DNA of 9,879 nt from Actinomycetes bacterium (GTDB lineage: Bacteria > Actinomycetota > Humimicrobiia > Humimicrobiales > Humimicrobiaceae): contig JAUVXY010000048.1 of the NCBI GenBank assembly GCA_030603375.1, positions 1 to 9,879 of the forward strand, written 5' to 3'. Positions 1 to 6,546 of the stretch are shown in pieces. The position numbers were made by a program, and so were the translations under genes. The stretch's first letter is position 1. The number at the start of each line of letters is the position of its first letter. A model generated the notes under the pieces. The model was not told the DNA's origin and made no database searches. It worked only from the letters and a program-made list of their open reading frames with translations.

Positions 1-969
1 AAATTAGAAGACCCTGATAAACTAAAAGATGAAATTAACGAACTTGTAAGTAATGGATGTGAGCTCGTAAGGGCCGCTGTTCCTGAAAAAAAATCTGTAA
101 GTTACTTAAAATCATTAATAAAAAATAAAACATGCCCTATCCCGATAGTAGCTGATATCCAATTTGATTTCAGGCTGGCCCTTGATTGCATTGACGCAGG
201 AGTAGATTGTGTGCGAATAAATCCGGGCAATATCGGGGGTGCCGATAAGGTTGCTAAAGTTATAGAGAAAGCCAAACAAAAAAAGATAGCTATTAGGATC
301 GGAGTTAATTCTGGCTCGATAAATAAAAATATTTTAAGAAAAAATAATGGAAATAAAATAGATTCTGTAGTAGAAAGTGTGTTAGACAGCGTAAGATTAT
401 TTGAAAAATGCAAGTTCTATAATTTTAAAATATCCGCTAAGGCATCTTCGGTAACGGATACAGTTAATATATATGAAATATTGTCAGAAAAAGTTGACTA
501 CCCGCTGCATCTGGGGATAACCGAGGCAGGTCCCTTATTTAGGGGAAGCATAAAATCTTCGGTAGGTTTGGGAATACTCCTGTCAAAAGGCATAGGCGAC
601 ACTATAAGAGTTTCTTTAACCGGAGGATCTGTAGAAGAGGTTAAGGCCGCATATATTATTTTAAACAGCTTAAATTTAAGAAAAGTAGGAGTAGACATTG
701 TATCATGCCCTACCTGTGGGAGGACCACTGTAAATTTAGAGCAGATTGCAAATAAGATTGAGGTGCTGGCCAAAGGTGTTAAAAAAAATTTAAAATTAGC
801 TGTTATGGGTTGCATCGTAAATGGCCCGGGTGAGGCGAAAGATGCAGATTTAGGAATAGCATTTGGAAGAGAAAAAGCAGCAATATTTGTAAAAGGGAAA
901 GTAGTGCGGAGGGTGCGCAAAGACATAGCTTTGGAAGAGTTCGTAAAAGAATTTAAAAAGAATCTTTAA
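1..969 (+). CDS. ispG: 4-hydroxy-3-methylbut-2-enyl diphosphate synthase IspG (GcpE), 5'-truncated by window edge
   Basis: The reading frame is open from base 1 to the TAA at 967-969 (322 codons seen), so the start lies upstream. IspG is an iron-sulfur enzyme of the cytoplasmic MEP isoprenoid pathway; it reductively converts methylerythritol cyclodiphosphate to HMBPP. The N-terminal TIM-barrel part shows the strand motifs ELVRAAVP and PIVADIQFDFRLAL and the signature VRINPGNIGG. The C-terminal cluster domain has CPTCGRT (Cys236 and Cys239 in window numbering), MGCIVNGPGEA (Cys271) and Glu278. The spacing of these four ligands matches E. coli C270/C273/C305/E312 exactly with an offset of 34, so about 34 residues are missing. 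It ends 25 bp before proS and is likely co-transcribed with it. The family assignment is secure. Confidence 0.97.
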   Translation, partial: KLEDPDKLKDEINELVSNGCELVRAAVPEKKSVSYLKSLIKNKTCPIPIVADIQFDFRLALDCIDAGVDCVRINPGNIGGADKVAKVIEKAKQKKIAIRIGVNSGSINKNILRKNNGNKIDSVVESVLDSVRLFEKCKFYNFKISAKASSVTDTVNIYEILSEKVDYPLHLGITEAGPLFRGSIKSSVGLGILLSKGIGDTIRVSLTGGSVEEVKAAYIILNSLNLRKVGVDIVSCPTCGRTTVNLEQIANKIEVLAKGVKKNLKLAVMGCIVNGPGEAKDADLGIAFGREKAAIFVKGKVVRRVRKDIALEEFVKEFKKNL

Positions 970-982
970 TTAATAATAGAAT

Positions 983-987
983 AGGAG
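983..987 (+). promoter_or_regulatory. Shine-Dalgarno site of proS
   Basis: AGGAG lies 7 bases before a TTG codon at 995. It decides the start: the protein from this TTG begins MRYSEYFIPTLKE, which matches the usual N-terminus of bacterial ProRS. There is no in-frame ATG nearby. Confidence 0.8.
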
Positions 988-994
988 ACTTTAG

Positions 995-2716
995 TTGAGA
1001 TATTCAGAATATTTTATACCTACCTTAAAAGAAGAACCTGTTGAATCAGAGCTGGTGAGTCATTCATTATGCCTGAGAGCCGGACTTGTAAGAAAAATTG
1101 CATCTGGAATATATTCATTTTTGCCACTGGGCTTTAAAATTTTAAAAAAGATAGAAAATATAATCAGAGAAGAGATGAATAAAACAGGAGCCATTGAACT
1201 TCTCCTTCCTGTTATACAGCCCTCAAATTTATGGATTAAATCTGAAAGATGGGATGAGTATGGACCTGAAATGTTCAGGCTAAAGGACAGAGGCGGAAGG
1301 GATTTCTGTTTGGGTCCCACACATGAGGAGCTGGTCACATATTTGGCACATTTAGATATAAAATCCTATAAAGATTTGCCAATAAATCTGTATCAGATTC
1401 AAGTTAAGTTTAGGGATGAAATCAGGCCGAGGCATGGGCTGCTTAGAGCTCGGGAATTTATAATGAAGGATGCTTATAGTTTCTGTGAAAATGAAGAAGA
1501 TTCAGATGAAATATACAAAAAGATGTATGAAGCTTACTCAGGCATACTTGAGAGAATTGGGCTTGAGTTTAAAGTTGTGGAGGCAGATACCGGGCTTATT
1601 GGTGGAAAATATTCTCATGAATTTATGGTTTTAGCAAAGAACGGAGAAGAGCAGCTGGTGTGTTGTCCTGATTGCGATTATTCTGCTAACTTTGAGATGT
1701 CAAAATTTACGTACAAGGAAGCCAGTAGTAATAGTGGAAACCCTAAAAGCTGCCGGGAGATTGAAGAAGTACACACGCCATCTGTAACCAGTATAGAAGA
1801 ACTGGTGAAATTTTTGAAAATGCCTGTTAACAATATAGTTAAGACTATATTGTTGAATGATAAAAACAATAAAATTTATGCAGTACTCTTAAGTGGAGAC
1901 AGGGAGCTGAATATAGGTAAAGTAGAAAAATTTCTAAACTTGGATTTGGAAATGGCAAATGATGAAAAGTTTACAGCTGGTCTAAGTATTGGTTATGTGG
2001 GCCCTGTTAATACAAAAAAGTCAATTGAGATATATGCAGATAATTCAATAAGGAATAGATCCAATTTTGTTGTTGGAGCCAATAGAAAGAATTATCATTT
2101 TAAAAATGTTAATTACCCGAGAGATTTTACTGTTAAGAACTGGGGAGACTTTGCCAATCCAATACAGGGCGACAAATGTATAAACTGTGGCAGTGAGCTG
2201 AAATTTGAAAAAGGTATTGAAGCGGGACACATATTTAAACTTGGTAAAAAGTATAGTGAAAAATTAGGCGCCAGATTTTTGGATAGGAATGGAAAATTAA
2301 ATTCCTGCATTATGGGATGCTACGGAATAGGGGTCAGCAGAATATTAGCAGCTGCAATAGAGCAGCTGCATGATGACAGGGGAATAACCTGGCCCTCTTC
2401 GATTGCTCCATTTTTGGTTAATTTGATAACCACAAATGTCAGGGATAAGCAGCTGTTGAATGCAGCAGAGAATGTATATGATGTCTTAGAAAAAATGGGA
2501 GTTGAAGTATTGTATGATGACAGGGACGTAAGTGCCGGCATTAAATTTAAGGATTCAGATTTAATTGGAATCCCAATTCGATTTATTATAGGCAAGAAGT
2601 TTTTAGAAGGAAAGAAGATTGATGTGGAGTACAGAAAAAACTGCAGCAGAACCGAAATAGACATAGAAGACATAAAAAGGTTTATTAAAGATTTTATAAA
2701 TAGAAATAACTTCTAA
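995..2716 (+). CDS. proS: Prolyl-tRNA synthetase (bacterial type, with INS editing domain)
   Basis: A class II aminoacyl-tRNA synthetase that charges tRNA-Pro with proline in the cytoplasm. The 573-residue length is normal for the bacterial form. Motif 1 lies around residues 60-75, motif 2 is FRDEIRPRHGLLRAREF (from residue 139) and motif 3 is GCYGIGVSRILAAAIEQ (around 441-457). Between motifs 2 and 3 is the YbaK-like INS domain (about 235-390), which edits mischarged Ala-tRNA-Pro; Lys283 in NIVKTILL fits the conserved editing lysine (E. coli K279). Flanking CxxC-type pairs (CCPDC at 223-227, CINC at 395-398) and GIEAGHIFKLGKKYS are typical of this form. The C-terminal anticodon-binding domain starts near 470 (PFLVNLI) and contains VLYDDRDVSAGIKFKDSDLIG. 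Start is TTG with a good ribosome site. The gene sits between ispG and recD2 on the same strand. Confidence 0.97.
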   Translation: MRYSEYFIPTLKEEPVESELVSHSLCLRAGLVRKIASGIYSFLPLGFKILKKIENIIREEMNKTGAIELLLPVIQPSNLWIKSERWDEYGPEMFRLKDRGGRDFCLGPTHEELVTYLAHLDIKSYKDLPINLYQIQVKFRDEIRPRHGLLRAREFIMKDAYSFCENEEDSDEIYKKMYEAYSGILERIGLEFKVVEADTGLIGGKYSHEFMVLAKNGEEQLVCCPDCDYSANFEMSKFTYKEASSNSGNPKSCREIEEVHTPSVTSIEELVKFLKMPVNNIVKTILLNDKNNKIYAVLLSGDRELNIGKVEKFLNLDLEMANDEKFTAGLSIGYVGPVNTKKSIEIYADNSIRNRSNFVVGANRKNYHFKNVNYPRDFTVKNWGDFANPIQGDKCINCGSELKFEKGIEAGHIFKLGKKYSEKLGARFLDRNGKLNSCIMGCYGIGVSRILAAAIEQLHDDRGITWPSSIAPFLVNLITTNVRDKQLLNAAENVYDVLEKMGVEVLYDDRDVSAGIKFKDSDLIGIPIRFIIGKKFLEGKKIDVEYRKNCSRTEIDIEDIKRFIKDFINRNNF

Positions 2717-2792
2717 TCTGCAATGCTTGTCTGTTATTGCTAACCTGGACAGCAGCTCATATTTTTTCTTCAGCATTGGCCATTTTAATTTG

Positions 2793-4982
2793 ATGAATAA
2801 AGAAACAAAAAATCAATACCAAAAAATAGAAGGAGTTTTGGAAAGGATAGTTTTTAGAAATCCTGAGAATAACTATATGGTCGGTAAATTGAGAACAGAA
2901 GGTAAAGGCAGGCTGGTAACTATAATAGGCAATGCTTTTGAAATCAAATGTGGTGAAAAAATTGAGGCAACCGGCAGATGGGTCCTTAACAAAAAATATG
3001 GTGAGCAATTCGAGATTGAAAGCATTAGTACTTCAGTTCCAACAACGATTGTGGGAATAGAGAAATATTTAGGTTCAGGCTTAATAAAAGGTGTAGGACC
3101 TGTGATGGCTAAGAGAATAGTATCACATTTTAAGCTAAATACTGTAGATATACTGGACGACGAGCCTGAAAGATTATCCGAGATAGAAGGGTTTGGCAAA
3201 AGAAGAATAAAAATAATATCGGAAGAGTGGGGAAAGCATAAAGACATTAGGGAAGTAATGATTTTTCTTCAATCTTATGGAATAAGCAATCGTTATGCTG
3301 CTAAAATTTATAATAACTATGGTAAAAATTCTATAAATATTATAAAGACAAATCCTTACAGGCTGGCTGAAGATATTTTTGGAATTGGATTCAAAACTGC
3401 TGACAGGATAGCAAGGAATGCAGGCATAAAAAAAGACTCTATATTTAGGATTAAGGCAGGGGTTATTCACCTGCTTCGTGAATCTGAAAACAGGGGCCAC
3501 TGCTACTGTCCGTATGAGAATTTCCTGGAAATTATAGTGAATTTTCTTGAAGTGGAGTTAGGGAAAGTAGTATGTGCGCTGAATGAATTAGAAAATGAAA
3601 ACAAAATATGCATTGTTAAAGACAGCGACAGAAAAGTTTATTTAAAAAGCACATACGATGCTGAGAAATATGTATGTAAAAAATTACTAAAAATAATTGA
3701 TTACAACAAAGGATCTGCTGAAGAGAGTGGTGACAGAAGCAAAAATAAAAATATTCATAAAATAATTGAAAGATTATCTGGCGAGGCTAAAATTATTCTT
3801 GACAGCGTTCAGATTGAAGCAATAAAAAAAGCAGTAACAGAAAAGCTTCTTGTAATAACAGGAAGTCCCGGAACAGGGAAAAGTACTATTTTAAATTTTG
3901 TCATAAAAATTTTTGAAAAGGAAAATAAGAAGATAGCAATAGCTGCTCCGACTGGAAGAGCTGCCAAGAGATTGAGCGAGACAACTGGCAGGGAAGCCAA
4001 GACCATTCACAGGCTTCTGGAATATAATCCAAAACTAAATAAATTTATAAAAAATGAAAAGAATCTTCTTTCTGCAGATGTTGTAATAATTGATGAAGCA
4101 TCTATGCTTGACATAGTGCTGGTAAAAAATTTGTTAAAGGCTGTGATGGGAAAGGCGAAATTAATTTTCGTGGGCGATATAGACCAGCTGCCTTCTGTGG
4201 GACCGGGGAATGTTTTAAGCGATATGATAAGCTCAGAGGTGCTTTCTGTAATTAAACTTGAAAAAATATACAGGCAGGACGGAAGAAGTTTGATAATTCA
4301 CAATGCGCACAAAGTTAGGGATGGTTGTTTTCCATACATAGGAAAGCCAAAATATGAGGACTTTTATTTTATTGAAAAGATAGATCCAGGCGAGGTAATT
4401 GATTTAGTTCTGCATTTGGTTTCCAAAAGAATACCGGAGAGTTTTAATTATGATCCCTTGCTGGATATACAGGTACTTGTTCCAACAAATAAAGGAATAG
4501 TCGGAGTAAATAATCTTAACGTTAAGATACAGAACAGCCTTAATACAAGCAGTTTAAAAGTAATAAGCGGAGCTGCTGAATTCAGGCTAAACGATAAAGT
4601 AATCCAGTTGAAAAATAATTATGAAAAAGACGTTTATAATGGTGATATAGGGTTTATAAAAAATATAAATCCTGAGATGGATGAAATGCAGATTGATTTT
4701 GAAGGAAGAACCGTATCGTATAATTTTTATGAATTAGATGAAATAAGCTTATCGTATGCAATTACAATTCACAAGTCGCAGGGTTCTGAGTTTAAATGCG
4801 TAATCATACCAATTTTAACCTCGCATTACATGCTACTTCAGAGAAACCTTCTTTATACTGCTATAACAAGGGCAAAAGAGCTTGCAGTGATCATTGGCAG
4901 CAAAAAAGCAATAGGAATGGCAGTAAACAGGAGTATGGTTGAAAACAGGCATACAAATCTAAAGGAATTACTTAGGAATTAA
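2793..4982 (+). CDS. recD2: RecD2/TraA-family ATP-dependent DNA helicase (SF1B)
   Basis: A superfamily 1B 5'-3' DNA helicase of the RecD2 type, which acts in DNA repair without RecBC. The N-terminal OB-like part contains EGVLERIVFRNPENNYMVGKL. Tandem helix-hairpin-helix repeats follow (about 94-210; GLIKGVGPVMAKRIV and PYRLAEDIFGIGFKTADRIA). The motor has Walker A GSPGTGKST (357-365), motif II IIDEASMLD (Asp434, Glu435), GDIDQLPSVGPGN, a RIYRQ-like LEKIYRQDGRS, and the C-terminal SYAITIHKSQGSEF (about 654-667) and YTAITRAKE (arginine finger Arg693). Numbering is from ATG 2793 (729 aa), a normal length for the family. The frame also allows a TTG start at 2727 (751 aa), but those 22 extra residues (SSSYFFFSIGHF...) do not look family-like, and neither start has a clear Shine-Dalgarno. 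It follows proS by 76 bp (10 bp from the TTG) and is probably in the same transcript. It ends facing the minus-strand gene at 5072. Confidence 0.93.
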   Translation: MNKETKNQYQKIEGVLERIVFRNPENNYMVGKLRTEGKGRLVTIIGNAFEIKCGEKIEATGRWVLNKKYGEQFEIESISTSVPTTIVGIEKYLGSGLIKGVGPVMAKRIVSHFKLNTVDILDDEPERLSEIEGFGKRRIKIISEEWGKHKDIREVMIFLQSYGISNRYAAKIYNNYGKNSINIIKTNPYRLAEDIFGIGFKTADRIARNAGIKKDSIFRIKAGVIHLLRESENRGHCYCPYENFLEIIVNFLEVELGKVVCALNELENENKICIVKDSDRKVYLKSTYDAEKYVCKKLLKIIDYNKGSAEESGDRSKNKNIHKIIERLSGEAKIILDSVQIEAIKKAVTEKLLVITGSPGTGKSTILNFVIKIFEKENKKIAIAAPTGRAAKRLSETTGREAKTIHRLLEYNPKLNKFIKNEKNLLSADVVIIDEASMLDIVLVKNLLKAVMGKAKLIFVGDIDQLPSVGPGNVLSDMISSEVLSVIKLEKIYRQDGRSLIIHNAHKVRDGCFPYIGKPKYEDFYFIEKIDPGEVIDLVLHLVSKRIPESFNYDPLLDIQVLVPTNKGIVGVNNLNVKIQNSLNTSSLKVISGAAEFRLNDKVIQLKNNYEKDVYNGDIGFIKNINPEMDEMQIDFEGRTVSYNFYELDEISLSYAITIHKSQGSEFKCVIIPILTSHYMLLQRNLLYTAITRAKELAVIIGSKKAIGMAVNRSMVENRHTNLKELLRN

Positions 4983-5071
4983 TAGCAGTGCATATATGAT
5001 ACACTCAAAAATTAATCATCTAAAAAAATATTAATAAATCTGAGTATTTAAGGACATGGCCAATAGAATTA

Positions 5072-6040
5072 TTAAATAACCTTTTTTGATTTGATAAAAA
5101 TATTTTTTGTTGTATAGATTAAACCTCCAAACATAGCGATGAGTAGAATAGTTAGCAAAACTATAATAGAAAAAGTGAGTGCTTTACTCTCAGCAACACC
5201 GAATGCAATTAATAAAAAAATTAATGTATTTTCCCTAACGCCAATGCCTCCTATAGAAATAGGGATGTTCGAAACTATTGAAACAAGAGGCACCATAAAA
5301 ATAAAATGAATAATACTTAAATTTATGCCAATAGATCTGGATATAAAATAAAAACTTGTAGAAGTTAGCATTAGAAGTGAAAGACTATAAAATAAACTTA
5401 TAAATAAGGACTTGACTTCGTGTCTGTAACTGCTTAGGACCTTAAAAAAAGATTTTATTTTCTCTTCAAACTTTTGTAAAAATTTAGTTTTTTTAAATAG
5501 AATATGTATTTTAAATATTTTAGGTTTACAAAGCATAAAGATTAAAATAATAACTAAAAAAAGCATAATAAGTAAAATTATAATAAGAGGTTTATCCAAA
5601 TATCTATACATACCAAATAATAAAGAAAGAATTAAATAAAATATCCCAGATACCATACCCGTGAATCTTCCCAAAAATACAGCAGATATACTTTCGTTAA
5701 CAGGAACTTTTTTATTTTTACTCAAATTATAAATTCTGTAAGCATCACCTCCTATAGTTGTGGGAAGTAAATTATTATAAAAGAAACCAATAAATAGTAA
5801 GTTAAATAAATATTTTTTAGAAATAGCTGTATTCTGTGCTCTAAGAAGTATGTCCCACTTGAATATATCACCAGCTATTCCTAAAAAGTAAAAAAATATT
5901 CCTAAAATGAGAAAAAATACATCTGAATTTCTAAGTGTATTTGGTACATTCTTAAAATTATTAAGATTTATAATTATTAAAAAAGAGAAAAGGAAGACAC
6001 TTACTAAAATTCTTAAAATATTTGCTGTTTTTTTATTCAT
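5072..6040 (-). CDS. YbhN/UPF0104 (LPG-synthase TM, flippase-like) family integral membrane protein
   Basis: A 322-residue, very hydrophobic protein with roughly 8-9 membrane segments (about 8-27, 41-59, 79-95, 122-145, 151-170, 211-234, 242-262, 271-283, 287-308) and a lysine-rich cytosolic-looking loop near 172-210. Family signatures are NNLLPTTIGGDAYR (89-102), GRFTGM (124-129) and PISIGGIGVREN (260-271). These are typical of the lysylphosphatidylglycerol-synthase transmembrane domain family (UPF0104, YbhN, AglD-like), whose members act in lipid or glycan modification or lipid-linked intermediate translocation. No soluble LPG-synthase catalytic domain is fused, so aminoacyl transfer is not indicated and the substrate cannot be named. 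It has no recognisable Shine-Dalgarno before its ATG. Its DNA is distinctly more AT-rich than the flanking genes, and it runs against the housekeeping genes on both sides, which suggests later arrival. The family call is firm; the function is open. Confidence 0.87.
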   Translation of the reverse strand: MNKKTANILRILVSVFLFSFLIIINLNNFKNVPNTLRNSDVFFLILGIFFYFLGIAGDIFKWDILLRAQNTAISKKYLFNLLFIGFFYNNLLPTTIGGDAYRIYNLSKNKKVPVNESISAVFLGRFTGMVSGIFYLILSLLFGMYRYLDKPLIIILLIMLFLVIILIFMLCKPKIFKIHILFKKTKFLQKFEEKIKSFFKVLSSYRHEVKSLFISLFYSLSLLMLTSTSFYFISRSIGINLSIIHFIFMVPLVSIVSNIPISIGGIGVRENTLIFLLIAFGVAESKALTFSIIVLLTILLIAMFGGLIYTTKNIFIKSKKVI

Positions 6041-6073
6041 TAGTAATATTAAAAATTAAAATAAAGTAAAAGA

Positions 6074-6102
6074 AAGATAGCAATATCAACGTTTTATGTC
6101 AA
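6074..6102 (-). promoter_or_regulatory. Sigma-70-type promoter for the 5072-6040 membrane protein gene
   Basis: On the minus strand, a perfect -35 box TTGACA (plus-strand 6097-6102) is separated by 17 bp from the -10 box TATCTT (6074-6079; 4 of 6 consensus bases). Transcription would begin near 6067, leaving a leader of about 25-30 bases before the ATG at 6040. This is the best promoter in the window and supports the gene being expressed alone. Confidence 0.65.
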
Positions 6103-6162
6103 TAGGCACTTGTGAGAGCTGTTATTGTTTGGTGATATTTACAAAGATATTTGGAGGTTTCT

Positions 6163-6190
6163 GAAAACATAAAAACCGAAAACATAAAAA
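6163..6190. repeat. 13-bp tandem direct repeat
   Basis: GAAAACATAAAAA occurs at 6163-6175 and again at 6178-6190, separated by CC. It is perfect and lies just before the decayed radical-SAM fragment. It may be a simple duplication in AT-rich decaying DNA or a paired protein-binding site; nothing else supports a role. Confidence 0.6.
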
Positions 6191-6214
6191 TTTGACATAT
6201 GACGCAGTCTCTAA

Positions 6215-6376
6215 AAGTGTAAAGGCTGCTGGGCAGCAGATTACAAGAAGACTTCTTCACTAAGCAACGATCTTGTTGATAGAATTATTAAAGAAGGAAA
6301 AGAATTAGGAATCTATAAAAAAACGGTCCAGGAATTATTTTTGAAACTATCCCATTTTAGCAGGTATTTGGGGTGA
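6215..6376 (+). pseudogene. Remnant of a radical-SAM protein gene (cluster-binding region only)
   Basis: The frame 6215-6373 (stop TGA 6374-6376, preceded by an in-frame TAA at 6212) begins KCKGCWAADYKKTSSLSND and continues LVDRIIKEGKELGIY. This resembles the start of the barrel in radical-SAM proteins whose cluster motif reads CNLxCxGCWAAEYG followed by a helix ending GKELGIY. Only two of the three expected cysteines remain (CKGC). The upstream part that should carry the first cysteine is missing or out of frame, although GAC GCA GTC TCT in another frame just before could be the ruined DPTS segment. After GIY (6316) the expected GGEPLxR stretch is absent and the frame stops after about 19 unrelated residues. 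There is no start codon with a ribosome site. I read it as a decayed fragment with both ends lost. The family call rests on recall of the motif pattern. Confidence 0.5.
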
Positions 6377-6418
6377 AATAGTAGTAAAATGATTAATCCC
6401 CTGGGGCAATTCGGGGTA

Positions 6419-6446
6419 TTGAAATATTTTCATTTTATGATATACT
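6419..6446 (+). promoter_or_regulatory. Sigma-70-type promoter for nusA-infB
   Basis: -35 TTGAAA (6419-6424), 16-bp spacer, -10 TATACT (6441-6446; 5 of 6 consensus bases). Transcription would begin near 6453, giving a leader of about 95 bases before nusA. It is the only good forward promoter between the opposing minus-strand gene and nusA, so it probably drives the nusA-infB unit. Confidence 0.6.
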
Positions 6447-6480
6447 CTTAGAGAAATTTTAATGTAAATAGTTTAAAGAT

Positions 6481-6510
6481 GATGGTGGGCTTGACCCACT
6501 ATTTTTATTG
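6481..6510 (+). terminator. Leader hairpin with T-rich tail before nusA (possible attenuator)
   Basis: Bases 6481-6489 pair with 6495-6503: a core GTGGG/CCCAC extended by A-T and G-T pairs to about 9 bp, with loop CTTGA. ATTTTTATTG follows at 6501-6510. This is the shape of an intrinsic terminator, and it lies between the proposed promoter and nusA, so it would act as an attenuator of nusA-infB. NusA influences termination and is known to autoregulate its operon in some bacteria, so a feedback role is plausible but inferred. The T-run is interrupted, so the terminator would be weak. Confidence 0.55.
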
Positions 6511-6535
6511 TTTAGCTTAACTATTATAAACAAAT

Positions 6536-6541
6536 AGGTGA
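6536..6541 (+). promoter_or_regulatory. Shine-Dalgarno site of nusA
   Basis: AGGTGA ends 5 bases before the TTG at 6547. The protein then begins MNRKLIAALRELEKEKGI, the usual NusA N-terminus, so the TTG start is well supported. Confidence 0.7.
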
Positions 6542-6546
6542 TTTAA

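Larger units (their letters stand above)
6041..6546. other. Gene-free junction between the membrane protein gene and nusA
   Basis: About 500 bp with no intact gene. In order it holds: the minus-strand promoter of the 5072-6040 gene (6074-6102), a 13-bp tandem repeat (6163-6190), a decayed radical-SAM coding fragment (6215-6376, recognisable to 6316), a GC-rich short inverted repeat (CCCC 6398-6401 with GGGG 6413-6416), a plus-strand promoter (6419-6446), a hairpin with T-rich tail (6481-6510) and the nusA ribosome site. In related gene orders rimP would occupy the space just before nusA; I read all frames here and found no RimP-like sequence. Confidence 0.7.

Noticed and set aside
498..926. 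Open minus-strand frame inside ispG
   Set aside because: It is the shadow of a conserved coding region, has no family features, and lies opposite the intact iron-sulfur cluster domain of IspG.
4983..5071. Bidirectional terminator between the convergent recD2 and membrane protein genes
   Set aside because: The 89-bp gap is AT-rich but I found no stem of useful length; the CCTTTTTT at about 5080-5087 has only a distant, short partner.
6192..6220. Second forward promoter starting with TTGACA at 6192-6197
   Set aside because: The -35 is perfect but the bases 17 bp downstream (AAGTGT) are a poor -10 box.
6398..6416. CCCC/GGGG inverted repeat just before the nusA promoter, as an operator or terminator
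   Set aside because: The stem is only 4 bp with an 11-base loop, the flanks do not pair, and no T-run follows. It is too weak to call.
6380..6418. Short frame reading VVK-stop-LIPWGNSGY, recalling the WGNS start of MazE/AbrB-like antitoxins
   Set aside because: Only about nine residues match, an internal stop interrupts it, and nothing toxin- or antitoxin-like follows. This is most likely chance.
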